From Candidatus Bipolaricaulota bacterium (GTDB taxonomy: Bacteria; Bipolaricaulota; Bipolaricaulia; Bipolaricaulales; Bipolaricaulaceae), in NCBI GenBank assembly GCA_015661965.1, contig DQVA01000016.1:1-6643 (forward strand): 6,643 nucleotides of DNA, read 5' to 3'. Below, piece after piece: positions 1 to 5,946 of this stretch. Below the pieces are notes generated by a model that was not told where the DNA came from, did no database searches, and saw nothing but the letters and a program-made list of their open reading frames with translations. How positions within the stretch are numbered: position 1 is the first letter of the stretch; every line of letters begins with the position of its first letter. Position numbers and translations under genes: made by a program.

Positions 1-539
1 CCGGCACACACCACCGCCGCCCCGGCCCGGATGAACTCCCCCGCGTTCTCCGCCGTTATCCCCCCGGTGGGCACTAACGGGATCTGGGGAAGTGGCCCCT
101 GGACGGCCTTGATGAACCCCGGCCCCAGCACACTGGCCGGGAACATCTTCACCATGTCCGCCCCTGCCTCCCAAGCCGCCAGGATCTCAGTGGGGGTCAT
201 CGCCCCCGGGATCACCGGCACCCCGTACCGATGGGCCACCTCGATCACGTCCAGGGCCACCGTGGGTGTCACCAAAAACTGCGCCCCTGCCAGTATCGCC
301 TGCCGGGCGGTAGGCGCGTCCAACACCGTCCCCGCCCCCATGACCACCTCCGGAAGCTCCTCCCGCGCCTTCTCGATGGCCCTGAGCGCCCCAGGGGTAG
401 TCATGGTGATCTCGATACAGGAGAGCCCTCCCTCTCGCAGGGCGGTGGCGATCCGGATGAGATCGCCGGATGTCCCCACCCGGATGATCCCCAGGGCACC
501 GGACGATCGCAGCCGTTCCAGGACTTCCTCCTTCCGCAT
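1..539 (-). CDS. KDPG/KDPGal aldolase (Eda/DgoA family), 3' end cut by window edge
   Basis: Class I Schiff-base aldolase, cytosolic, expected to cleave 2-keto-3-deoxy-6-phosphogluconate or -galactonate to pyruvate and glyceraldehyde 3-phosphate. About 179 codons are visible; the family is usually 205-215 residues, so some 30 C-terminal residues lie beyond the left edge. Seen: the catalytic Glu43 in IEITMTTPG, GAGTVLD at 68-74, the Schiff-base Lys131 in MVKMFPAS, and PTGGI at 157-161. By alignment from memory with E. coli Eda, Glu45 and Lys133 match, but Arg49 is Thr (Thr47) here. Eda Thr161 matches Thr158, whereas DgoA has Val there, so the pocket looks more KDPG-like. The ATG at 537-539 follows an extended Shine-Dalgarno, 21 bases after the SDR stop. 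It is the last visible gene of the operon. Family certain; whether the substrate is KDPG, KDPGal or an unphosphorylated acid is open. Confidence 0.92.
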   Translation of the reverse strand, partial: MRKEEVLERLRSSGALGIIRVGTSGDLIRIATALREGGLSCIEITMTTPGALRAIEKAREELPEVVMGAGTVLDAPTARQAILAGAQFLVTPTVALDVIEVAHRYGVPVIPGAMTPTEILAAWEAGADMVKMFPASVLGPGFIKAVQGPLPQIPLVPTGGITAENAGEFIRAGAAVVCA

Positions 540-540
540 G

Positions 541-549
541 TCACCTCCT
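541..549 (-). promoter_or_regulatory. Extended Shine-Dalgarno site for the aldolase
   Basis: On the minus strand this reads AGGAGGTGA, a nine-base match to the anti-Shine-Dalgarno end of 16S rRNA. It lies in the 21-base gap between the SDR stop and the aldolase ATG. AGGAGG is only 4 bases from the ATG, slightly tight, but no better in-frame start is near. Confidence 0.8.
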
Positions 550-560
550 CGCCATTCCCA

Positions 561-1367
561 TCAGCTTTCCCGGGAGGATATGAATCCCCCGTCCACGTAA
601 ATGACCTGTCCGGTGAGATAGGCCGAGGCGTCGGATGCCAAAAAGACCGCGACGCCCGCGAGGTCCTCGGGGAAGCCCTCCCTCCCCAGAGGAACCTGAC
701 GCCTCAGGCGGGCGTACCAATCGGGGTCCTCGAAAAGGGCCCTTGTCATATCGGTACGAAAATATCCGGGGGCGATGCAGTTCACCCGGATGCCGTGGGG
801 GCCCCATTCGGCCGCTAGGACCCGGGTGAGCCCCACCACCCCCGCCTTGCTCGCCGCGTACGGCGCGAGGGTAGGGATCCCCACCCCCGAAAGCAGGGAG
901 GCGATGTTGATGATGCTTCCCCCGCCCCCCTCCCGCATCGCCTCCGCCGCGGCCTGGCAAGCGAAGAAAGTACCCTTAAGGTTGATGTCCACGATGAAGT
1001 GCCAGAGCGCCTCCGTTACCTCCAGGGAAGGGGTCCGTTGGTTGACCCCGGCGGCATCCACCAAGATGTCCAGTCTCCCGAAGGCGGAGAGGGCCTCGGC
1101 CACCATCTTCCGGACCTCCTTCACCTGGGCCACGTCCGCCGTCACCGCGATACCCCGGCGGCCGAGGCCGCGGATCTCCCGGGCCACTCCCTCCAGGGCC
1201 CGAGCGTTGCGGCTGGCCACCGCCACGTCGGCGCCGGCCCGGGCCAACGCCAACGCGATTCCCCTCCCCAGCCCCCGGCTACCCCCGGTGACCAATGCCA
1301 CCTTCCCCTCCAGCGAGAAGATCCCGGGGCCCCCCGCGGCCCGCTCACCATTCGAGTAGGTTCCCAT
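561..1367 (-). CDS. SDR-family oxidoreductase, gluconate 5-dehydrogenase/KduD-like
   Basis: Classical short-chain dehydrogenase, 268 residues, cytosolic, NAD(P)-dependent. Seen: cofactor motif TGGSRGLG at 27-34, DAAG at 104-107, catalytic Asn129, Ser157, Tyr170 and Lys174 (YAASK), the APG turn after RVNCI, and the C-terminal VDGGF. Ser-Arg at 52-53, after the second beta strand, leans towards NADP(H). The opening FSLEGKVALVTGG and the FPEDLAGVAVFLASDASAYLTG segment resemble gluconate 5-dehydrogenase and 2-deoxy-D-gluconate 3-dehydrogenase (KduD). A start at 1460 is in frame but would reach deep into the dehydratase gene; the ATG at 1367 has GGAGG seven bases upstream and gives the usual length. 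It overlaps the end of the galactonate dehydratase gene by 23 bases. The first Asn of the family's NNAG/NAAG motif is Asp here. It could oxidise a keto-sugar acid or act as an aldose 1-dehydrogenase; the sequence does not decide the substrate. Confidence 0.92.
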   Translation of the reverse strand: MGTYSNGERAAGGPGIFSLEGKVALVTGGSRGLGRGIALALARAGADVAVASRNARALEGVAREIRGLGRRGIAVTADVAQVKEVRKMVAEALSAFGRLDILVDAAGVNQRTPSLEVTEALWHFIVDINLKGTFFACQAAAEAMREGGGGSIINIASLLSGVGIPTLAPYAASKAGVVGLTRVLAAEWGPHGIRVNCIAPGYFRTDMTRALFEDPDWYARLRRQVPLGREGFPEDLAGVAVFLASDASAYLTGQVIYVDGGFISSRES

Positions 1368-2496
1368 CTCGCCCCCTCCATACAGGATTGGTCCAATCGG
1401 TTTTCCTTGCGGACGCGGCGCGTACCGCCCCCTCGTCCACCGCGATGCCGAGGCCCGCACCCCGGGGCAGGGGGATGTATCCCCCTTCCAATGTGAAAAC
1501 CCCCGGATCGGAAAGGTAATCGGTGAGCTCCACTCCTTCGTTGTAATGGATCCCCAGGCTGGTCTCCTGGATGAGGAAGTTGGGGACAGCCGCGGCCACC
1601 TGGATACTGGCCGCCAGGGCGATGGGCCCCAAGGGGCAATGAAAGGCTACCAAGGCCCCATAGGTCTCGGCCAGGGCGGCGATGCGGCGGCACTCGCTGA
1701 TCCCCCCCGCGTGGGAAAGGTCGGGCTGGGCTATGTCCAGCACCCCCGCTTCCAGGAAGGGGGCGAAATCCCATCGGCTGTAGAGCCTTTCCCCGAAGGC
1801 CAGAGGCACCACGGTAAGGGATTTCAGGTGTCGCAGGCGTGACACGAGGGATGGGATTACGGGTTCCTCATAAAAGAAGGGGGACAGCTCGTCGAGGGAA
1901 AGGATGAGGCGGGGCGCCAGGGCCGGAGATACCCGACTGTGGAAGTCCAGAGCCAAATCGATCCCCTCCCCCACGGCCTCCCGGACCCGGGCGATCCGGG
2001 TCACTATCCTTCGGATATGCGAAGCCCCCGGAAGGGACTCCAGCTTGCCCGCCACGTTCATCTTCAGGGCGGTGAATCCCAACTTCACTTGGGACCTGGC
2101 CTCCTCGGCCACCTCATCGGGCTCGTCCCCGCCCACCCAGCGATATACCCGGACCCGATCCCGACATGGCCCGCCGAGGAGCTCGTACACCGGTGCTCCC
2201 AGAGCCTTTCCCTTCAGATCCCACAGGGCTTGATCGATGCCCGCCAGGGCACTCATGAGGATCGGCCCGCCCCGGTAAAAGCCGCCGCGGTAGAGGACCT
2301 GCCACACGTCCTCGATGCGGGAGATGTCCATCCCGAGCACGTATTTCTCCATGAGTTCCCGCACCGCCGCCATCACCGTTCTCACCCGGCCCTCCACCAC
2401 CGGCTCCCCCCAACCCACAAGGCCATCCGTGGTCTCCACCCGCAGGAAAAGCCATCGGGGCGGGACAGGGAAGAGCTCATAACGTTCTATCCTCAT
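1345..2496 (-). CDS. dgoD: D-galactonate dehydratase (enolase superfamily)
   Basis: Dehydrates D-galactonate to 2-keto-3-deoxy-D-galactonate using Mg2+; cytosolic. At 383 residues it is one longer than E. coli DgoD as I recall it, and it is collinear over its whole length. Seen: N-terminal capping domain with PPRWLFLRVET, GWGEPVVEGR and RGGFYRGGPILMSALAGIDQALWDLKGK (67-97, interrupted here only by my shortening of context). Metal ligands are Asp184 (LDFH), Glu210 (FYEEP) and Glu236 (GERLYS), matching E. coli Asp183, Glu209 and Glu235. Acid/base residues are His186 and His286 (FHCPLGPIALA), matching His185 and His285. QPDLSHAGGISE, GIHYN and the closing WRNP-like WTNPVW are also typical. The ATG at 2496 sits 11 bases after the uxaA stop with a G-rich Shine-Dalgarno between; the reading frame is open further upstream, but that part antisense-overlaps nothing and merely shadows uxaA in another frame. 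This is the best-identified enzyme of the window and points to a galactonate-type substrate. Confidence 0.95.
   Translation of the reverse strand: MRIERYELFPVPPRWLFLRVETTDGLVGWGEPVVEGRVRTVMAAVRELMEKYVLGMDISRIEDVWQVLYRGGFYRGGPILMSALAGIDQALWDLKGKALGAPVYELLGGPCRDRVRVYRWVGGDEPDEVAEEARSQVKLGFTALKMNVAGKLESLPGASHIRRIVTRIARVREAVGEGIDLALDFHSRVSPALAPRLILSLDELSPFFYEEPVIPSLVSRLRHLKSLTVVPLAFGERLYSRWDFAPFLEAGVLDIAQPDLSHAGGISECRRIAALAETYGALVAFHCPLGPIALAASIQVAAAVPNFLIQETSLGIHYNEGVELTDYLSDPGVFTLEGGYIPLPRGAGLGIAVDEGAVRAASARKTDWTNPVWRGRDGNLLEW
1375..1379 (-). promoter_or_regulatory. Shine-Dalgarno that fixes the SDR start
   Basis: GGAGG on the minus strand, seven bases before the ATG at 1365-1367 and inside the final codons of the galactonate dehydratase gene. 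It selects this ATG over the longer in-frame start at 1460. Confidence 0.75.
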
Positions 2497-2507
2497 CCCC
2501 CTCCCCC

Positions 2508-3983
2508 TCATACCCGGGGGCCGCGGGGCTCGATAGCAAACTCCCGGTGACCCCACTCCTCGGCCCGGGTGGGCTGTCCCCCGATAACCTCGAAAAGGAG
2601 GGCCGCGAGCCCCTCGGCCACCTCCCCCGCCGGCTTCCCCCGTAGCACGGGCCCGGCGTCGAAATCCAGATCGTCCCGCATCCGTTCGTACAGAGGGGTG
2701 TTGCTGGAGATCTTTATCACCGGAGCGATGGGGTTCCCCACCGGAGTCCCCCGACCGGTGGTGAAAAGGACCACCTGGGCTCCACCGGCCACCATCCCAG
2801 TAACCGATTCCAGGTCGTTGCCGGAGGTATCCATGATCACCAGTCCCCGGCTCGAGGGCCTCGTCCCATACGGCACCACCTCCCGTACCGGGGTGGTCCC
2901 CCCTTTGGCAATAGCCCCTAGGGATTTCTCCTCGATGGTGGTCAGCCCTCCCTCCATGTTTCCCGGGCTCGGTTGCGCCCCCCGAAGGTCCACCCCCATC
3001 CCTTTGGCCACCCCCTCCCTCCGGGCCACGGCCCGCAGGAGCTCCTCCGCCACCCTGGGCGAGGCGGCCCGTGCCGCCAGGATGTGTTCCGCACCGATGA
3101 ACTCCGTCACCTCGGACATAATCACCGTGCCCCCGTGGGCCACTACCGCGTCCGCCACCGCCCCCACCACTGGGTTGGCCGTTACCCCGGACCAGGCGTC
3201 CGAGCCGCCGCACTCCACCGCCACTATCAGCTCGGAAAGGGACACCGGCTCCCGGCGGAGTTCCCCCACCTCCCCCAGAAGCTGGGTGGCCAGTTCCTTT
3301 CCCCTTCGCACCGCAGCGCGGCTCCCCCCGACCTCTTGCACCAGCAACAGTTCCACCCGGTGCCCCTCTTCCCGAAGGCTATCCACCAGGTCTGCGGTGG
3401 GGAGGGTCTCACATCCCAAGCCCACCAGAAGCACGGCCCCCACATTGGGGTGGGCGGCGTATCCACGTAACACCCGGAGCGTTTGGGCCAAATCCTCTCC
3501 CAGCTGCGAACATCCGTAGATATGCGGCAGCGCTACCACCCCCGGAACTTCCCAGCCGATACGCTCCACCACCCCGTTGACACAGTGGACTGAGGCCAAC
3601 ACCAATACGTGGTTGCGCACGCCCACCCTCCCATTGGGGCGGCGGAACCCGAGGAAGCGGTCGGAGGGAAACCGGGGAACCGGGGGGCCCGGGGGTTCCT
3701 CCGCCGGCATGGCCCCGTGGCCGTGGCCCCGGCCGCTCTCCACGTTGTGGATGTGCACGTGTTCCCCAGGAGAGATGTGACGGGTGGCTCTCCCGATGGG
3801 GTAACCGTATTTGACGATCCGTCCCCCTGGGGGTACGGGCGAAAGGGCGACCTTGTGGCTGTAGGGGATCGGATCCCGCAGGCGAACGGAAACGTCCGCC
3901 ACCGAAACGACCTTGCCCCGGGGAAGGGGCTCCAGGGCCAAGGCCACGTTGTCCCGCGGGTGCAACCGCATTATCTCGCTCAC
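2508..3983 (-). CDS. UxaA/GarD-family sugar-acid dehydratase (altronate dehydratase-like), full length with SAF domain
   Basis: 491 residues, close to E. coli UxaA (about 495), which dehydrates D-altronate to 2-keto-3-deoxy-D-gluconate. Seen: N-terminal SAF domain (about 5-82) with KYGYPIGRAT and GEHVHIHN; a His/Gly- and Pro-rich linker (about 83-107) with GHGHG; then the catalytic part with YGCSQLGED (156-164), HPNVGAVLLVGLGCE (178-192), ECGGSDAWSGVTANP (257-271), EFIGAEH, PSPGNMEGGLTTIEEKSLG, and LFTTGRGTPVGNPIAP near 406-421. Cys158, Cys191 and Cys258 lie in the family's conserved motifs. The start is the GTG at 3983, two bases after the gldA TAA and five bases after GGGGGG; an ATG four codons in has a weaker site. 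Relatives also include galactarate dehydratase and the split sulfolactate sulfo-lyase SuyAB; the fused length and the sugar-acid context favour a sugar-acid dehydratase. Exact substrate is uncertain. Confidence 0.9.
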   Translation of the reverse strand: MSEIMRLHPRDNVALALEPLPRGKVVSVADVSVRLRDPIPYSHKVALSPVPPGGRIVKYGYPIGRATRHISPGEHVHIHNVESGRGHGHGAMPAEEPPGPPVPRFPSDRFLGFRRPNGRVGVRNHVLVLASVHCVNGVVERIGWEVPGVVALPHIYGCSQLGEDLAQTLRVLRGYAAHPNVGAVLLVGLGCETLPTADLVDSLREEGHRVELLLVQEVGGSRAAVRRGKELATQLLGEVGELRREPVSLSELIVAVECGGSDAWSGVTANPVVGAVADAVVAHGGTVIMSEVTEFIGAEHILAARAASPRVAEELLRAVARREGVAKGMGVDLRGAQPSPGNMEGGLTTIEEKSLGAIAKGGTTPVREVVPYGTRPSSRGLVIMDTSGNDLESVTGMVAGGAQVVLFTTGRGTPVGNPIAPVIKISSNTPLYERMRDDLDFDAGPVLRGKPAGEVAEGLAALLFEVIGGQPTRAEEWGHREFAIEPRGPRV

Positions 3984-3985
3984 TC

Positions 3986-5089
3986 TTACCCCCCACGGCC
4001 TTTGGCCGCACGTCCCAGGGCATCAGCGCTAAGCAAGGCGTCCAGAAGTCCCTCCGGGGAAAGGCGAACGGGCTCGTTTGCCAATTTGTTTGCCTCTTTC
4101 TCGAATACGTGGTTCACCAGCCGGTGGAGAAAGTCCTCGTTCCGCTTTAGCCCTAAATCCTCCAAGGTGACGGGAAGGCCGAGGTCAAGGAGGAGCGTCA
4201 ACACTTCCTCGGTCTCTTCAGCCTCCTCAGCCACGCATTGCACCAACAACCCATATGCCACCTTCTCGCCATGTAATGCTCCATAGGTTGAAGGGATCTG
4301 AGTCAGTCCGTTGTGAATTGCGTGGGCCAGAGCCAGGCCTCCGTTTTCGAATCCGAGGCTGCTCAGGAGGATGTTGGTCTCGATCACCGTCTCCAGGGCT
4401 TCGCCCACCACACCCCTTTTGGCTTGGGAGAGGGCTTCCCGAGCGTGCCTCCTTAGGTTTTCCCAGCATTGACGCGCTAAAGAGATCCCTGCCCAAGTGG
4501 GAGTCTCCCCAAACGGGGTCCTTCCCCTCGCGTGCCAGCACGCTCGGGCCTCGAACCAAGTCGCCATGGCGTCGCCCATCCCTGCCACTAAATACCGGAG
4601 AGGGGCCCCGGCGATGATCTGGCTATCCACCAGAACCAGCGATGGTGAGTGAGCCAGGAGGCGAATTTCCTCCACCGAGCCGTCGGGGCGATTGATGACC
4701 GCGATTCGGCTCACCGGGGCGTCCGTGGAAGCCAGGGTGGGACAAGAAATTGTTGGTATCCCCAAGCAATCTCCCACCAGCTTGGCGGTGTCTATTGCTC
4801 GGCCCCCGCCGGCGCCCACCACGGCGTCCACGCCTTCACACAAGGACACGAGTCTCTCCACCTCCCCGCGCTCACACTCTCCATTGAACCGCAGAAAGAA
4901 CAGTTTCAGATCAGACTCTTCCGCCGCTTGCTCTAGGGGCTCGCGGATGATCGCTTCGACGGTGGCGTCAGCGATGACTGCGAGACAGGTACCCACTCGC
5001 TTGAGGAACGCCCCGCACTGCGGGAGCAGGTTCGGCCCTTGGATATAAAGAGGAGGCGACGCAAAGCGACGGGTCATTACACCGCTCAT
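3986..5089 (-). CDS. Glycerol dehydrogenase family (GldA-like) NAD-dependent, Zn-containing alcohol dehydrogenase
   Basis: 367 residues, the size of GldA, which interconverts glycerol and dihydroxyacetone and can reduce short aldehydes; cytosolic. Seen: YIQGPNLL near the N-terminus, NAD-binding GAGGGRAIDTAK (92-103), PTLASTDAP (117-125), GMGDAMATWFEARAC (170-184), AHAIHNGLTQIP (255-266) and YGALHGEK (269-276). Predicted Zn ligands are Asp173, His256 and His273, with the same spacing as E. coli Asp171, His254 and His271. An in-frame ATG at 5128 would reach 42 bases into the permease gene; the ATG at 5089 forms an ATGA overlap with the permease stop and gives the family length, so it was chosen. 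Only 2 bases separate it from the next gene. Its base composition is clearly less GC-rich than the genes that follow. In this operon it may handle glyceraldehyde or glycerol, or oxidise a related polyol; the substrate is inferred, not shown. Confidence 0.92.
   Translation of the reverse strand: MSGVMTRRFASPPLYIQGPNLLPQCGAFLKRVGTCLAVIADATVEAIIREPLEQAAEESDLKLFFLRFNGECERGEVERLVSLCEGVDAVVGAGGGRAIDTAKLVGDCLGIPTISCPTLASTDAPVSRIAVINRPDGSVEEIRLLAHSPSLVLVDSQIIAGAPLRYLVAGMGDAMATWFEARACWHARGRTPFGETPTWAGISLARQCWENLRRHAREALSQAKRGVVGEALETVIETNILLSSLGFENGGLALAHAIHNGLTQIPSTYGALHGEKVAYGLLVQCVAEEAEETEEVLTLLLDLGLPVTLEDLGLKRNEDFLHRLVNHVFEKEANKLANEPVRLSPEGLLDALLSADALGRAAKGRGG
3989..3994 (-). promoter_or_regulatory. 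Ribosome binding site favouring the GTG start of the UxaA-like gene
   Basis: GGGGGG on the minus strand, made by the last two glycine codons of the gldA-like gene. Five bases (TAAGA, containing the gldA stop) separate it from the GTG at 3981-3983. This supports GTG over the ATG at 3971 and implies translational coupling. Confidence 0.55.
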
Positions 5090-5946
5090 GTCTTCCCCAT
5101 CCCGGCCGTGAGCCCTTTGACGATCCATCGTTGCGCCACGATGAAGAAAGCGATGCCGGGGATTATGGCTAACACACCGGCGGCAGCTAAGGTATTCCAG
5201 TAGGTTAGCTCGTCACCCACAAAGTAGTATATTCCCACCGTGATCGGCTTCAGCACGTCGGAGTTGATGAAGATAAAAGGTGCTAGGAATTCGTTCCACG
5301 TCCAAAGGAACGCGATGATGGCCACCGCGCTGATCCCGGTCGCCATGGTGGGGATCACCACCCGGATGAGGGCACCGATACGGCTGGCCCCGTCCACCAG
5401 CGCGGCGTCGATGAGTTCCCCGGGAAAAGCCTCGAAGAAGGACTTCAACATCCACACCACCAGGGGGTAGCAGAGGTAGATGGTGTAGAAGATCACCCCG
5501 GTTCGGGTGTTGATCAGGCCTAGATACCTCAGGATCAAGTAAAACGGTAAAAGCAACGCGATCGGAGGTATCAACCGGGTCAAAAGGAACAGTACCAACG
5601 CGGTCTTGCTGCCTCTGAAGGGGTAGCGCACGAGCCCGTATGCGGTGAGGATGCCCGCGGCCGTGACCACGAAAGATGTGACGAGGGAGATAATGAGGGA
5701 GTTCATGAGGTAAACCGGCACCGGTGAGCCCGTGAGGATACCGCGCCTTCCGCCAAAGTAGGCCTCGAACGTGAATCGGTGGGGGAAGTAGGTCGGGGGC
5801 CAACGGAACGTTTCTTCCAGCGTTTTGAAGGACGTGATGAAAGTCCAGAAGATGGGGAATAAAAGAACCACGAAGATCAAGCTCAAAACCACGTAGGCAG
5901 TGGCTTTGTGAGCCACGATGTTGGCCGCCCATCTCCTCAGGACCAT
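5086..5946 (-). CDS. Sugar ABC transporter permease, MalG type (CUT1 family)
   Basis: Inner-membrane subunit, 286 residues, that pairs with the upstream MalF-type permease and a cytosolic ATPase to import a sugar or sugar derivative. Seen: six likely membrane segments at about 15-37, 79-103, 114-138, 149-168, 203-224 and 254-276. The EAA loop that docks to the ATPase is ELIDAALVDGASRIG (177-191) ending in RVVIP (195-199), with its conserved Gly187. The large loop after the first segment (SFKTLEETFRWPPTYFP) and the C-terminal tail (QRWIVKGLTAGMGKT) are typical of MalG-type subunits. The ATG at 5946 has AAGGAGG four bases upstream, inside the end of the preceding gene, which it overlaps by 10 bases. 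Its last bases overlap the gldA-like start by 4. The substrate cannot be read from the permease, but the operon suggests a galacturonide, a galactoside or a sugar acid. Confidence 0.95.
   Translation of the reverse strand: MVLRRWAANIVAHKATAYVVLSLIFVVLLFPIFWTFITSFKTLEETFRWPPTYFPHRFTFEAYFGGRRGILTGSPVPVYLMNSLIISLVTSFVVTAAGILTAYGLVRYPFRGSKTALVLFLLTRLIPPIALLLPFYLILRYLGLINTRTGVIFYTIYLCYPLVVWMLKSFFEAFPGELIDAALVDGASRIGALIRVVIPTMATGISAVAIIAFLWTWNEFLAPFIFINSDVLKPITVGIYYFVGDELTYWNTLAAAGVLAIIPGIAFFIVAQRWIVKGLTAGMGKT

Noticed and set aside
31..600. Plus-strand open frame opposite the aldolase and the end of the SDR
   Set aside because: The translation is low in complexity and matches nothing recognisable, whereas the minus strand encodes an aldolase with both catalytic residues.
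1368..1460. Upstream extension of the SDR to 299 residues
   Set aside because: It would overlap the dehydratase by over 110 bases and lacks SDR-like sequence. The ATG at 1367 has a well-placed Shine-Dalgarno.
2497..3213. In-frame upstream extension of the galactonate dehydratase to 622 codons
   Set aside because: The added 239 residues are a Gly/Arg-rich out-of-frame reading of the UxaA-like gene. The protein from 2496 aligns end to end with DgoD.
2569..3519. A 316-codon open frame on the plus strand opposite the UxaA-like gene
   Set aside because: Its translation is Ser/Pro/Thr/Arg-rich with no family motif, and it lies wholly antisense to a well-conserved gene. Long antisense frames are expected in GC-rich coding DNA.
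2508..3983. Identity of the UxaA-like protein as sulfolactate sulfo-lyase (SuyAB)
   Set aside because: SuyAB is normally split into two subunits and sits with sulfonate genes. This protein is fused and lies among sugar-acid enzymes. Not fully excluded.
5090..5128. Upstream start adding 13 residues to the GldA-like protein
   Set aside because: It lies inside the permease gene, and the ATGA overlap at 5089 gives the family length.
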